Shown here in pieces: positions 8,198 to 17,326 of a DNA stretch of 52,712 bases. A program made the translations under genes and the position numbers. Numbering within the stretch: the stretch's first letter is position 1; each line of letters starts with the position of its first letter. A model generated the notes under the pieces. The model was given only the letters and a program-made list of their open reading frames with translations. It was not told the origin of the DNA and made no database searches. Origin of the DNA: Lachnospiraceae bacterium (GTDB lineage: Bacteria > Bacillota > Clostridia > Lachnospirales > Lachnospiraceae); assembly GCA_024695665.1 (NCBI GenBank), contig JAILHT010000156.1, positions 1 to 52,712 on the forward strand, given 5' to 3'.

Positions 8198-9705
8198 CAT
8201 CTTTTGTCTGCAATTTCCCCTTTATGACGATTTTGATGTCGCTGTTTTCCGGAGCCGTGTCATCTGTTTTGCCTTCAAAGTGGGCAAGAAGATGGAACAA
8301 AATACTTTTGGTTCTGATAGCGATAATGTCGTTTGCGACAATGGGATACTGTTGGAGGCTTGGAACTTATTATACATACTCCATGGGTCATTTCCCGGCA
8401 CCTTGGGGAAATGAGATAAGAGTAGGTGTGCTTGAGACATTTATGGCGATGTTCTTCTCGCTTTTAATGCTCCTTTGCATGCTCGGAGGAGAAGTCGAGA
8501 GAGAGCTTGAGATAGAGCAGTCAAAGCAGAGCCTGTACTATGTATTGGCAAATCTTTTGATAGCGTCGCTTCTCGCACTCATATATACAAATGATATTTT
8601 TACCGCATACGTATTCGTCGAGACAAATACGCTCGCAGCCTGCGGACTTATCATGATAAGACAGTACGGCCGAACGATGGAGGCCGCGACAAGATATCTT
8701 ATCATGAATCTTTTGGGATCGGGACTTTTCCTTCTCGGAGTAACTTTTTTGTATGACCTCACGGGACATCTTCTCATGGGAAATATGAAAATCGCCGTAG
8801 CCGAGATAGTTGAGGAGGGCGTGTATACAGTCCCTCTTATAATTTCAATAGCATTCATGGTAGTGGGAGTTGCTATAAAGACAGCCCTCTATCCGTTCCA
8901 TGCGTGGGTTCCGGATGCATATGGATACTCGACATTGTCCTCGTCGGCGCTTTTGTCGGCACTTGTGTCGAAGGGATATATTTTCCTTCTCATAAAAATC
9001 TTTATGAGGGTTATAGGTTTTGATATCGTATCAAAAACCAGCGTTGCGGATGTGCTTTTCGTATACGGTCTCATAGGAATGATGATGGGATCGTTAAATG
9101 CGATAAGGCAGAAAGATATACGAAGAATGCTTGCATATTCTTCAGTTGCACAGATGGGATATATATACATGGGACTTGATCTCGGTACCGAGTTCGGTAT
9201 CGTTGCGGCAATTTTTCATATTATTTCCCACATGGCGACGAAGGCAATGCTCTTTGTTGCTGCAGGAGGACTTGCGGCAGCTTCGGGAGATCATAAAGAG
9301 TTTTCCCACCTTAAGGGAGCCGCATACAGAAACAGGATGGCAGGACTTGCATTTCTTGCAGGTGCCTTGTCAATGATAGGTCTCCCGCTATTCTCGGGAT
9401 TCATATCGAAGCTTTTGTTTGCCCAGGCATCGATGGAGCAGGGATACAAGATGTTCTTCGCGCTTGCGGCAATTGCAATAAGTACAATCTTAAATACGAT
9501 ATACTTTATGAAGGCGGTCATCATTATCTACACACCTGTATACAGTGGTGAGGGAAACCGTATCGGAGGCCGTATTATTTCAGTAAAAGATCAGGCACTG
9601 AAGGTTGCTGTTTTTGCGGCATTTATCGCTATTGATATGATTTTGGGATTGTTCTCTGACCCGATAGTAAGACTTTTAACTATCGGAATACAAATGTTTA
9701 GCTAA
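8194..9705 (+). CDS. mrpD: Antiporter large subunit MrpD (first of four NuoL/M/N-like proteins)
   Basis: The 503 aa, roughly 14-helix protein belongs to the proton-translocating NuoL/M/N family. Key charged residues of the family are present: Glu143 in VFVETN (helix 5), Lys229 in VAIKTALYPFHAW (helix 7), Lys260 in SALVSKGY (helix 8), Lys350 in SHMATKAML and Lys406 in GFISKLL (helix 12). These form the half-channels and lateral charge relay in complex I and Mrp. The position directly after MrpC equals MbhH/MrpD. The next gene starts 10 nt downstream behind AAGGGGA. Confidence 0.92.
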   Translation: MTSFVCNFPFMTILMSLFSGAVSSVLPSKWARRWNKILLVLIAIMSFATMGYCWRLGTYYTYSMGHFPAPWGNEIRVGVLETFMAMFFSLLMLLCMLGGEVERELEIEQSKQSLYYVLANLLIASLLALIYTNDIFTAYVFVETNTLAACGLIMIRQYGRTMEAATRYLIMNLLGSGLFLLGVTFLYDLTGHLLMGNMKIAVAEIVEEGVYTVPLIISIAFMVVGVAIKTALYPFHAWVPDAYGYSTLSSSALLSALVSKGYIFLLIKIFMRVIGFDIVSKTSVADVLFVYGLIGMMMGSLNAIRQKDIRRMLAYSSVAQMGYIYMGLDLGTEFGIVAAIFHIISHMATKAMLFVAAGGLAAASGDHKEFSHLKGAAYRNRMAGLAFLAGALSMIGLPLFSGFISKLLFAQASMEQGYKMFFALAAIAISTILNTIYFMKAVIIIYTPVYSGEGNRIGGRIISVKDQALKVAVFAAFIAIDMILGLFSDPIVRLLTIGIQMFS

Positions 9706-9715
9706 GGGGAAAAGT

Positions 9716-11131
9716 ATGGAGGTCGTTTCGAACAAAAGACAACTGCATATAGGAGTGATGATCACACTTTTGGTCATGATCGTTATCTCTCTTTGGCTTG
9801 CATTTTTTGCGGGAGATTGGGAATTCGAATGTATCAGACTGCTCGATGATGTGAGCCTTGTGTTCAAGGTTGATGAGGTGAGTGGGCTGTTTATCGCGAT
9901 ACTTGATATTGCATGGATCTGCGCCGGAATCTATTCGTTTGTGTACATGAAGCACGAAGGAAAGGAAGAGCGCTTCTATGCATTTTATCTGATTGCATAT
10001 CTGGCTTTGGCAGCCATGGATTTTGCAGGAAACCTTGTCACGATGTACATGTGTTTTGAACTTGTGACCTTGTCGACGTTTCCGCTTGTAATGCACTCGG
10101 GATCGAGGGAGTCAATAATGGCCTCACTGAAATATCTTCTGTACTCTATGTGCGGAGCATACATGGCGCTGTTTGGAATATTTGTTCTCTACAGATACAG
10201 CGACTCTATAACCTTCGCAGCAGGCGGTACCTTGAGCGCCGAGGTTGTCAGCGAGAAACCGTTCGTGGTTCTTTTGGCAGTCTTTCTTATGGTGATAGGT
10301 TTTGGAGTAAAATGCGGTATGTTCCCGCTTCACTCGTGGCTTACTGCGGCGCATCCGGTCGCTCCGTCACCGGCTTCCGCTGTATTGTCGGCTCTCATCG
10401 TAAAAGCCGGAGTGCTAGGCATCTTCAGAAGTGTTTTCTACATTGTCGGAGCTGAGACCATCAGAGGAACGTGGGTACAGTACGCATGGATGATACTGAC
10501 ACTTATGACCGTTTTCATGGGCTCCATGTTGGCTTTCAGGGAGCAGATTTTGAAAAAGCGATTGGCATATTCAACAGTCAGTCAGGTTTCTTATATTTTA
10601 TTCGGTTTTGCGACACTTGATTCCACTGCTGTCACCGGATCACTCTTGCATGTTGTCTATCATGCGATAATAAAGAGTGGCCTGTTTTTGATCGCAGGAG
10701 TGTTCCTCGTGAATTGCAACAAGAGAAGAGTGGGTGAACTTGTGGGAATCGGTAAAGAGATGCCTGTTCTTCTTTGGAGTTATACGTTCCTGTCGCTTGG
10801 ACTGATAGGAATTCCGCCTACGGGTGGTTTTATAAGCAAGTGGTATCTTGCCGTGGGCTCTTTAGAGACTTCCGGTATAGGAGCCTTCAGATGGGTCGGA
10901 CCTATGATTCTTTTGATAAGTGCTCTTCTTACGGCCGGTTATCTCTTGCCGATAACTATGCGGGGATTTTTCCCGGGCGACGGCTTTGACGAGACCAAAG
11001 TCAAGAGAAAAGAACCTGACAAACAGATGCTTTTACCGATTGTTGCGCTGGCGGCACTCACAGTGCTTTTGGGCGTGTTCCCGAATTTTGTGATCGATTA
11101 CGCATCGGCTATAGCGAAGACTATTTTGTAA
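9716..11131 (+). CDS. MrpD-like proton-translocating antiporter subunit (second)
   Basis: This 471 aa paralogue of the preceding MrpD has the same fold. Visible functional residues are Glu115 in CFELVTLS, Lys199 in GFGVKCGMFPLHSW, Lys230 in SALIVKAGV, Lys320 in YHAIIKSGLF and Lys375 in GFISKWY. The motif HPVAPSPASAVLS is close to the NuoM consensus. All charged positions being kept suggests that it can move protons. Standard seven-gene Mrp operons have one MrpA and one MrpD; additional copies as here are seen in complex-I-like machines. It is followed after 10 nt by the third copy. Confidence 0.88.
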   Translation: MEVVSNKRQLHIGVMITLLVMIVISLWLAFFAGDWEFECIRLLDDVSLVFKVDEVSGLFIAILDIAWICAGIYSFVYMKHEGKEERFYAFYLIAYLALAAMDFAGNLVTMYMCFELVTLSTFPLVMHSGSRESIMASLKYLLYSMCGAYMALFGIFVLYRYSDSITFAAGGTLSAEVVSEKPFVVLLAVFLMVIGFGVKCGMFPLHSWLTAAHPVAPSPASAVLSALIVKAGVLGIFRSVFYIVGAETIRGTWVQYAWMILTLMTVFMGSMLAFREQILKKRLAYSTVSQVSYILFGFATLDSTAVTGSLLHVVYHAIIKSGLFLIAGVFLVNCNKRRVGELVGIGKEMPVLLWSYTFLSLGLIGIPPTGGFISKWYLAVGSLETSGIGAFRWVGPMILLISALLTAGYLLPITMRGFFPGDGFDETKVKRKEPDKQMLLPIVALAALTVLLGVFPNFVIDYASAIAKTIL

Positions 11132-11141
11132 GGAGGACTAA

Positions 11142-12611
11142 ATGAACGAAAACAGTATGATCGTTGCGGTGCTCTTACCTATGATAGCCGGAGTGATGAT
11201 TCCTACGCTTCCGTTGAAGACACAGAAGTCCAGGAACATATTTACGATAATCGCAGTGATTTTAACATCAATACTTGTGCTTGCACTTGTAATATTTCCG
11301 CCGACGACCACGGCAACCTTCTTCAGGTTCACAATGCATTTGAGCGTTGCACTTAAGCTTGACGGACTCGGCAGACTTTTTGCGGCGCTTGTAGCTATAC
11401 TTTGGCCGCTTGCAACACTTTATGCATTTGAATATATGGAACATGAACCGAGACAGCCGGCGTTTTTTATGTTTTATACAATGGTTTACGGCTCGACGCT
11501 CGGGGTATGTATGGCTCACAATGTTGTGACATTATATTTCTTTTATGAACTTTTGAGCGTTGTAACTCTCCCGTTGATCATGCACAGCATGTCAAAGGAA
11601 GCGCTAAAAGCGAGCCGGTCATATCTTTACTTTATGTTCACCGGAGCAGCACTCGCATTCGTGTCGCTCATGTATCTTATGAATTTTGCTTCCACGACGG
11701 TGTTTGTGTACGGAGGAGCCGTGAATGCAAATACGGTGATGGACAACAGACTGCTTTTTGAAGCTATGTATATCTGCACCTTCTTTGGATTCGGTATGAA
11801 GACGGCGGTATTTCCGTTCTGTAAATGGCTTCCTCAGGCCGGAGTTGCGCCGACACCTGTAACAGCTCTTTTGCATGCGGTTGCACTTGTAAATACGGGT
11901 GCGTTTGCGGTTGCAAGAATGACCTATTACACATTTGGAGCAGAGAATCTGACTGCAGGACTAGGACAGAGAGTCTGCCAGATAGCAGCTATAATAACGA
12001 TTGTTTACGGCTGCAGCCGCGCGGTCAAGGAGAGCCATTTCAAGAGAAGACTTGCATGGTCCACGGTCAGCAATCTCTCATACATGTTGTTTGGAATTCT
12101 TCTTTTGACACCGCTTGGGCTGGTTGCCGGAATGTGTCATATGGTTTGCCACTCGTTTATGAAGATTGCGCTTTTCTTCGTAGCCGGAGCAGTGAACGAG
12201 AAGACCAAGAGATATTATACGTATGAACTGGACGGTCTTGGAAGAAAGATGCCAATACTTTTTACGGTATTTACAATAGCCGGGATCGCGCTTATGGGAA
12301 CACCGGGGCTCTGCGGATTTGTGAGCAAATGGTACCTGGCAAAGGCCGCAATGCAGACCGATACGATAGCTGGTTATATCGGCGTTGGAGCGCTTTTGAT
12401 ATCCTCGCTTTTGACAGCTATATATATTATGACCATTGTGGTGAGGGCATTTTTTCCACCGAAAGAGTTCGATTATGCGACTTTGGATGGCATAACCGAT
12501 CCGGGATGGAGAATGCTTCTTCCGTTGATTATCTTTATTGTTGGAATTGTAGTGCTCGGACTTTACTCGGGACCTCTTCTTGACTATCTGAATTTGCTTG
12601 GAGAAATATAG
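11142..12611 (+). CDS. MrpD-like antiporter subunit (third), lacking the helix-8 lysine
   Basis: The 489 aa protein aligns by eye with its neighbours: Glu136 in YFFYELLSV, Lys220 in GFGMKTAVFPF, Lys341 in CHSFMKIALF and Lys396 in GFVSKWYLA. The helix-8 Lys found in the other three (for example SALIVKAGV) is replaced in HAVALVNTGAF by Asn251. The adjacent helix-7 region reads PFCKWLPQAGVAPTPVTALL, also less standard than the others. The change may alter or disable proton transfer in this subunit. The SD AAGGAGG is strong; the stop codon TAG abuts the next ATG. Confidence 0.87.
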   Translation: MNENSMIVAVLLPMIAGVMIPTLPLKTQKSRNIFTIIAVILTSILVLALVIFPPTTTATFFRFTMHLSVALKLDGLGRLFAALVAILWPLATLYAFEYMEHEPRQPAFFMFYTMVYGSTLGVCMAHNVVTLYFFYELLSVVTLPLIMHSMSKEALKASRSYLYFMFTGAALAFVSLMYLMNFASTTVFVYGGAVNANTVMDNRLLFEAMYICTFFGFGMKTAVFPFCKWLPQAGVAPTPVTALLHAVALVNTGAFAVARMTYYTFGAENLTAGLGQRVCQIAAIITIVYGCSRAVKESHFKRRLAWSTVSNLSYMLFGILLLTPLGLVAGMCHMVCHSFMKIALFFVAGAVNEKTKRYYTYELDGLGRKMPILFTVFTIAGIALMGTPGLCGFVSKWYLAKAAMQTDTIAGYIGVGALLISSLLTAIYIMTIVVRAFFPPKEFDYATLDGITDPGWRMLLPLIIFIVGIVVLGLYSGPLLDYLNLLGEI

Positions 12612-14696
12612 ATGACGAATCAGGGATTTTTACTAATCAGCTTAATATTTTTTCCTTTTGTTCTCGCGATTGTCGGGGCCATTCTTGGTGCAAAGAGAGA
12701 GCGGGAGAGGGATATCCTTGTCATAGCGGGACTTATCTTTGAATGTGTGGTAAGTGTGTATTACCTCGGAGGATTTCTCATATCTCTAAACGGAGAAGTG
12801 GCATACACAGCCTACATACCTGAGGTATGCGGATTTGGATTGAACTTCTGCATGGACGGTTTCAGGGCTGTATACGCTTTCATCGCATCCTGGATGTGGA
12901 TGATGGCAGCGCTTTTGTCACCGGAATATTTCAGTCACCATCATCACAGAAACAGATTTTATTTTTTCCTTCTGATGACGATGGGAGCAACGATGGGAGT
13001 CTTCCTTTCATCCGATTTGTTCACGACATTTATATTCTTTGAGATAATGTCTTTCACCTCGTATGTGTGGGTGGCACAGGAGGAAACCGTGCCTGCATTA
13101 AAGGCGGCGGACACATATCTTGCAGTGGCGGTTATAGGCGGACTTGTGATGCTTATGGGTATATTCCTCCTGTATCACATGCTTGGAACCGTCGATATGA
13201 AAGAGTTGATCCCTGCAGTGAAAAACTACGGAGACATATCAAAACTTTATATACCCGGAGTGTTGCTGTTTATTGGTTTCGGTGCCAAGGCGGGTGCATT
13301 TCCGCTTCACATATGGCTTCCGAAGGCCCATCCGGTGGCACCCGCACCGGCCAGTGCACTTCTTTCCGGTATCCTTACAAAATCAGGAATATTCGGAATA
13401 TTGGTAGTATCGAACAACATCTTTTTTGCGGACAGCAACTGGGGCCATTTTCTGCTTTTAATAGCGGCATTTACCATGTTCGGAGGAGCGCTTCTCGGAG
13501 TATTTTCCGTTGACCTTAAAAGGACACTCGCATGTTCTTCAATGTCACAGATTGGGTTTATTCTGGTGGGAATTGCGATGCAGTGCCTGCTTGGAGAGGA
13601 GAATATGCTTGCGGTGTACGGAACGATGCTTCACATGGTGAACCATTCCATGATAAAGCTTGTGCTTTTCCTGTGCGCCGGGGTTGTGTATATGAATGTA
13701 CATGCACTCAATCTGAATGACATAAGAGGTTTCGGAAGAAAGAAACCGCTTTTGATGGTCATATTCCTTGTAGGAGCGTTGTGTATAGCCGGAATACCGG
13801 GCTTTGGCGGATATATAAGCAAAACCCTGCTCCACGAGGCTATAGTCGAATATGAGGGAACCTTTCTCACAGATATTTTCGAGTGGGTATTCCTGCTTTC
13901 GGGAGGAATGACTCTCGCATATATGACAAAACTTTTTGTCTGTATTTTCGTTGAGAAGAATATGGATGAAGAAAGACAGAAGAAGTTTGATGACATGAAA
14001 AATTATATGAAGCTTCCTTCTGCTGTAGCGGTAACTTTGAGTGCGGCACTGCTTTTTGTCTGGGGCGTTGTGCCGTCGCTTTTGATAGACAAGGTTGAGA
14101 TACTCGCACAGGATTTTATGAATTTCTGTGGCGAGACGGAGGCGATACATTACTATTCGTTTACGAATCTAAAGGGATCTCTGATATCGATAGTTATAGG
14201 CGTAGTCATATATCTGACTGTGATAAGGATGTCTTTAATGACTTTTGTGGACAAATCAAGCCTGACATCAGGCAGAATATATACAAACAGATGGCCGTTC
14301 TGGCTTGATATAGAGGATCGTGTATACAGACCGATGCTTTTGAAGATTTTCCCATATATCTTCGCTTTCTTGTGCAGAATATTGGACTGTGCGGTGGACA
14401 CAACGGTTGTTGTTTTGAGAAGGACAATATTTGCCGACACCCCGCTTCCGAGCGAGAGGATCGAAGGAACATTGTTTACAGATGTGATAGGAGAAATCTT
14501 AAATGCCATTCAGTGGATTGCAAACAAGACCTGGAGAAGAAGAAAAAAGACACACAGAGATTATATGCATATCGTTGCAATCCGCTACGAGAGACTTAAA
14601 ACAGAGGGAAGCATCATTCAGAGAAGCTTCTCGTTTGCACTGTTTTTGTTCTGTATAGGATTCTCAATCATGTTCTTGTATATCATGATGCAATAG
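12612..14696 (+). CDS. NuoL/MrpA-like large antiporter subunit (fourth) with long C-terminal extension
   Basis: This is the largest subunit, 694 aa. The N-terminal 450 residues are the antiporter fold with Glu144 in FIFFEIMSF, Lys226 in GFGAKAGAFPLHIW, Lys257 in SGILTKSGI, Lys349 in NHSMIKLVL and Lys404 in GYISKTLL. The rest contains further helices (about 470-490, 525-550, 590-615, 670-692) and a charged amphipathic region with YTNRWPFWLDIEDRVYRP. Such an extension recalls the lateral helix of NuoL, but the DUF4040 part of true MrpA is absent because it is encoded separately. Its stop is 21 nt before the sigma-54 activator gene. Confidence 0.88.
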   Translation: MTNQGFLLISLIFFPFVLAIVGAILGAKRERERDILVIAGLIFECVVSVYYLGGFLISLNGEVAYTAYIPEVCGFGLNFCMDGFRAVYAFIASWMWMMAALLSPEYFSHHHHRNRFYFFLLMTMGATMGVFLSSDLFTTFIFFEIMSFTSYVWVAQEETVPALKAADTYLAVAVIGGLVMLMGIFLLYHMLGTVDMKELIPAVKNYGDISKLYIPGVLLFIGFGAKAGAFPLHIWLPKAHPVAPAPASALLSGILTKSGIFGILVVSNNIFFADSNWGHFLLLIAAFTMFGGALLGVFSVDLKRTLACSSMSQIGFILVGIAMQCLLGEENMLAVYGTMLHMVNHSMIKLVLFLCAGVVYMNVHALNLNDIRGFGRKKPLLMVIFLVGALCIAGIPGFGGYISKTLLHEAIVEYEGTFLTDIFEWVFLLSGGMTLAYMTKLFVCIFVEKNMDEERQKKFDDMKNYMKLPSAVAVTLSAALLFVWGVVPSLLIDKVEILAQDFMNFCGETEAIHYYSFTNLKGSLISIVIGVVIYLTVIRMSLMTFVDKSSLTSGRIYTNRWPFWLDIEDRVYRPMLLKIFPYIFAFLCRILDCAVDTTVVVLRRTIFADTPLPSERIEGTLFTDVIGEILNAIQWIANKTWRRRKKTHRDYMHIVAIRYERLKTEGSIIQRSFSFALFLFCIGFSIMFLYIMMQ

Positions 14697-14717
14697 AGAG
14701 GACGGTAGAAACAGATT

Positions 14718-16106
14718 ATGCAGGAGTATTCGGCTGAGGAGATATTAGAAGCCTTAAATACGCATTACGATGAATCAATTTTCATCACTGACAGCGAAGG
14801 AACAATTATATATGTAAACAAGATAGGAGCGGAGAGACTGGGCTCCTCGAGAGATTATCTTATGGGGAAAAATGTAAGGGAGCTCATGAAGGAGGGAATG
14901 TACGTAAATTCCACAGTACTTACCGCGATAGAGACGAAGAAACCTTACACCGGTCATCTTGCAAATTACGGAGTGAACAACAAGAAAGATACCGTATCCC
15001 ACTCGGTTCCGGTTTTGGATAACCATGGAAAGGTCAGGATGGTTGTCACGAACAATATGAGCAAGGAGCGCAGCGAAGAGTGGGAAGAGATAATGCGAAA
15101 AGAACTCACCGCGACGGAAAAGTTAAAGAGAGAGATTGAGTATCTGCGTGTAAACAAGAACAAGGAACTCATATCAAACTCTCCTGCTATGCGGTCGATG
15201 ATCAATTCGGTGAATGTTCTTGCACCGACGGATTCTAGTGTTGTCATTTTGGGAGAAAGCGGAACCGGAAAGGACGTACTCGCAAACTACATCCATGCTC
15301 ACTCAAGCAGGGCGTCAAAACCGTTTATCTCTATAAACTGTGCGGCTATTCCGGAGGACCTTCTTGAGTCCGAACTTTTCGGATATGAAAAAGGAGCCTT
15401 CACGGGAGCATTGTCCAAGGGAAAAATAGGACTCTTTGAAGCTGCCGAGGGCGGTACTATATTCTTGGATGAGATAGGAGATATGCCCGTAAAACTCCAG
15501 TCAAAACTCCTTAGGACATTGGAGAATAAGGAAGTTCGAAGAGTCGGAGGCGTTGAGAGCATACCTATAGATGTAAGAATAATATGTGCGACGAATGTGG
15601 ATCTGGCCAAGCAGGTCAAGGAGAAAAGATTCAGGGAGGATCTCTATTACAGACTGAGCGTATTTGTTCTTAAGATACCTCCTCTCAGAGAGAGAAAAGA
15701 AGATATAATGCCTTTGGCGGAACTCTTTTTAAAAAATCTCAACGAGAAATACAGCGACAACAAAAGATTTTCGGAGGAGTCGAGAGAGACGATGCTCTCC
15801 CACAACTGGCCGGGAAATATCAGAGAATTGAAAAATGTTATTGAGAGAATTTTCGTAATAAGCCCCGGAAGGGAACTTATATTTACTCCAAAGCCTACGG
15901 CAAATTATTCTGAGGATACCCTGATGAACAGCAGTGTACCTACGGAGATTATTCCGCTCAAGGAGTATTCCAAAAAGATGGAGGAAAAATATATAGAGCA
16001 TGTCATAGATTTAAACGGTGGTTCAGTGGCAAAGGCTGCGGAGCAGCTTGGAGTGCACAGAAGTGCCATCTATCGTAAGCTTGGTGACAATGTGCACAAA
16101 CTTTGA
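14718..16106 (+). CDS. Sigma-54-dependent transcriptional activator (PAS-AAA+-Fis), probable regulator of the 16365 operon
   Basis: The 462 aa protein has an N-terminal PAS domain (about residues 10-115) for sensing, a central AAA+ sigma-54 interaction domain (about 150-385) with Walker A GESGTGKD, the sigma-54-contacting loop GAFTGA, and Walker B GGTIFLDEIGDM, and a C-terminal Fis-type helix-turn-helix (SVAKAAEQLGVHRSAIYRKL). Such activators hydrolyse ATP to open promoters held by RpoN holoenzyme. It follows the antiporter genes by only 21 nt and may be read from their transcript. A palindromic site and a sigma-54 promoter lie directly downstream, so the dehydrogenase/BKACE operon is its likely target. 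Confidence 0.93.
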   Translation: MQEYSAEEILEALNTHYDESIFITDSEGTIIYVNKIGAERLGSSRDYLMGKNVRELMKEGMYVNSTVLTAIETKKPYTGHLANYGVNNKKDTVSHSVPVLDNHGKVRMVVTNNMSKERSEEWEEIMRKELTATEKLKREIEYLRVNKNKELISNSPAMRSMINSVNVLAPTDSSVVILGESGTGKDVLANYIHAHSSRASKPFISINCAAIPEDLLESELFGYEKGAFTGALSKGKIGLFEAAEGGTIFLDEIGDMPVKLQSKLLRTLENKEVRRVGGVESIPIDVRIICATNVDLAKQVKEKRFREDLYYRLSVFVLKIPPLRERKEDIMPLAELFLKNLNEKYSDNKRFSEESRETMLSHNWPGNIRELKNVIERIFVISPGRELIFTPKPTANYSEDTLMNSSVPTEIIPLKEYSKKMEEKYIEHVIDLNGGSVAKAAEQLGVHRSAIYRKLGDNVHKL

Positions 16107-16144
16107 TGAAAAATTAACAATAATATGGTTATAATGATGAACGA

Positions 16145-16202
16145 GTTGCAAAAATGCGACAAATAATGTCGCGATTTTGCAACTTGTCTTATTTTTGCAA
16201 CA
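16145..16202. promoter_or_regulatory. Probable upstream activator site for the sigma-54 activator
   Basis: GTTGCAAAAATGCGACA at 16145-16161 and TGTCGCGATTTTGCAAC at 16167-16183 are inverted 17-bp arms with two mismatches around a 5-bp centre. A third half site, ATTTTTGCAAC, follows at 16191-16201. The site ends about 107 bp upstream of the sigma-54 promoter, a usual distance for activator binding followed by DNA looping. Confidence 0.7.
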
Positions 16203-16289
16203 AATTTTATCGATATTTTAATTATAAAAAAAGTGTAAAAAAAAGAAAATATCCTTGAATTATGGGCGCTTCCGAGATTTTAGATAAAA

Positions 16290-16306
16290 TTGGCACGGCA
16301 CTTGCA
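16290..16306 (+). promoter_or_regulatory. Sigma-54 (-24/-12) promoter of the dehydrogenase/BKACE/AtoE operon
   Basis: TTGGCACG at 16290-16297, 4 bp, then TTGCA at 16302-16306 matches the consensus TGGCACG-N4-TTGCW fully. The GG and GC invariant dinucleotides are correctly spaced. Transcription should start about 12 bp downstream, leaving a leader of roughly 45 nt before the ATG at 16365. Confidence 0.92.
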
Positions 16307-16364
16307 ATGTATATAGACATAAAACAAATAATTTGTGTTTTTTATAGAAACGGAGGAAGGAAAA

Positions 16365-17315
16365 ATGAAAGACATCAAGAACGTCCTCATTATGGGAGGC
16401 GGAATGATGGGAAGCAACATTGCTTATGTTGTTGCATCCGTAAAAGAATTTCAGATCACCGTGTACGACAAGTTCCCGGTAGATTTGGAAGCAAAGATTC
16501 GTACTAACACAAAGCAGCTTGTAGATAAGGGTATCGAGACAGAGGCAGCTCTCGCAGAGAAGCTTTCCCGTATCCATTTTACACAGGATGTCGATGATGA
16601 AGGCATCAAGAACGCTGATTTGGTTATCGAGGCAGTTTTCGAAGATATCAACGTAAAGCAGGAGACATTCGCACTCCTTGAGGAGAAGTGCCGTGAGGAT
16701 TGTATTTTCTGTACAAACTCATCAGTTATGAGCCCAAGCTGGATATCAGAGAAACTCAAATACAGAACACGTTTCGTAGGAACTCACTTCTGGAATCCGG
16801 GACATCTTATCCCACTTGTAGAGGTAGTTAAGACAGACGCTACATCAGATGAAGTTGCAGACACAGTAATGGAGTTCATGAGAAGAATCGGAAAGAGCCC
16901 ATGCCTTTGCAAGAAGGATGTGCCGGGATTCATCGCAAACAGAATGCAGCACGCTCTCTGGAGAGAGGCAATCTCAATCGTTGAGAACGGAATCGCTTCT
17001 GCAGAGGATGTTGATACCGCAGTTAAGACAAGCTTCGGTTTGAGACTTCCTTATCTTCCACCACTTCTCAACTCAGATATGGTTGGAACACAGCTTACAT
17101 ACAACATTCACAGCACAGTACTTGAGGCTATAGAGGACAGCCACAAGCCATCACCGCTCCTTAAGGATATGATTGACAAAGGACAGATGGGATTCAGAGC
17201 TGAACCTGATGCAAACGGTAAGAGAGTAGGATTCGGAGCTTATACAGACGAGGAGATCGCTGATATCAATGCCGGATTGAACGAGTATCTTATCAAAATG
17301 TTATACAACAAATAA
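16365..17315 (+). CDS. 3-hydroxyacyl-CoA / 3-hydroxyacid dehydrogenase family protein
   Basis: I chose the ATG at 16365 because CGGAGGAAGG lies just upstream; an in-frame GTG at 16335 would place the ribosome site inside the gene. The 316 aa NAD-dependent enzyme has a Rossmann motif GGGMMGS (11-17) and the hydroxyacyl-CoA dehydrogenase catalytic set: Ser119/120 in TNSSV, His141 in GTHFWNP, Glu153 in LVEVV, and Asn192 in FIANR. L-carnitine dehydrogenases and 3-hydroxybutyryl-CoA dehydrogenases share this build. Next to a beta-keto acid cleavage enzyme, oxidation of a free 3-hydroxyacid to the 3-keto acid is plausible. Codon choice (mostly ATC for Ile) suggests high expression. Confidence 0.88.
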   Translation: MKDIKNVLIMGGGMMGSNIAYVVASVKEFQITVYDKFPVDLEAKIRTNTKQLVDKGIETEAALAEKLSRIHFTQDVDDEGIKNADLVIEAVFEDINVKQETFALLEEKCREDCIFCTNSSVMSPSWISEKLKYRTRFVGTHFWNPGHLIPLVEVVKTDATSDEVADTVMEFMRRIGKSPCLCKKDVPGFIANRMQHALWREAISIVENGIASAEDVDTAVKTSFGLRLPYLPPLLNSDMVGTQLTYNIHSTVLEAIEDSHKPSPLLKDMIDKGQMGFRAEPDANGKRVGFGAYTDEEIADINAGLNEYLIKMLYNK

Positions 17316-17326
17316 GGAGAAAGAAA

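Noticed and set aside
13545-14150. 201-codon minus-strand open frame
   Set aside because: Shadow of the 694 aa antiporter subunit; composition (many Ser, Arg, His, Tyr) is that of a reverse reading of membrane protein codons.
5246-14696. Membrane-bound hydrogenase or complex I operon
   Set aside because: No [NiFe] large or small subunit, no NuoH-like or 4Fe-4S ferredoxin gene is present; only the antiporter module is encoded.
16335-16364. Upstream GTG start of the dehydrogenase
   Set aside because: The strong CGGAGGAAGG lies inside this stretch and fits the ATG at 16365; the Rossmann motif is also at the usual distance from that ATG.
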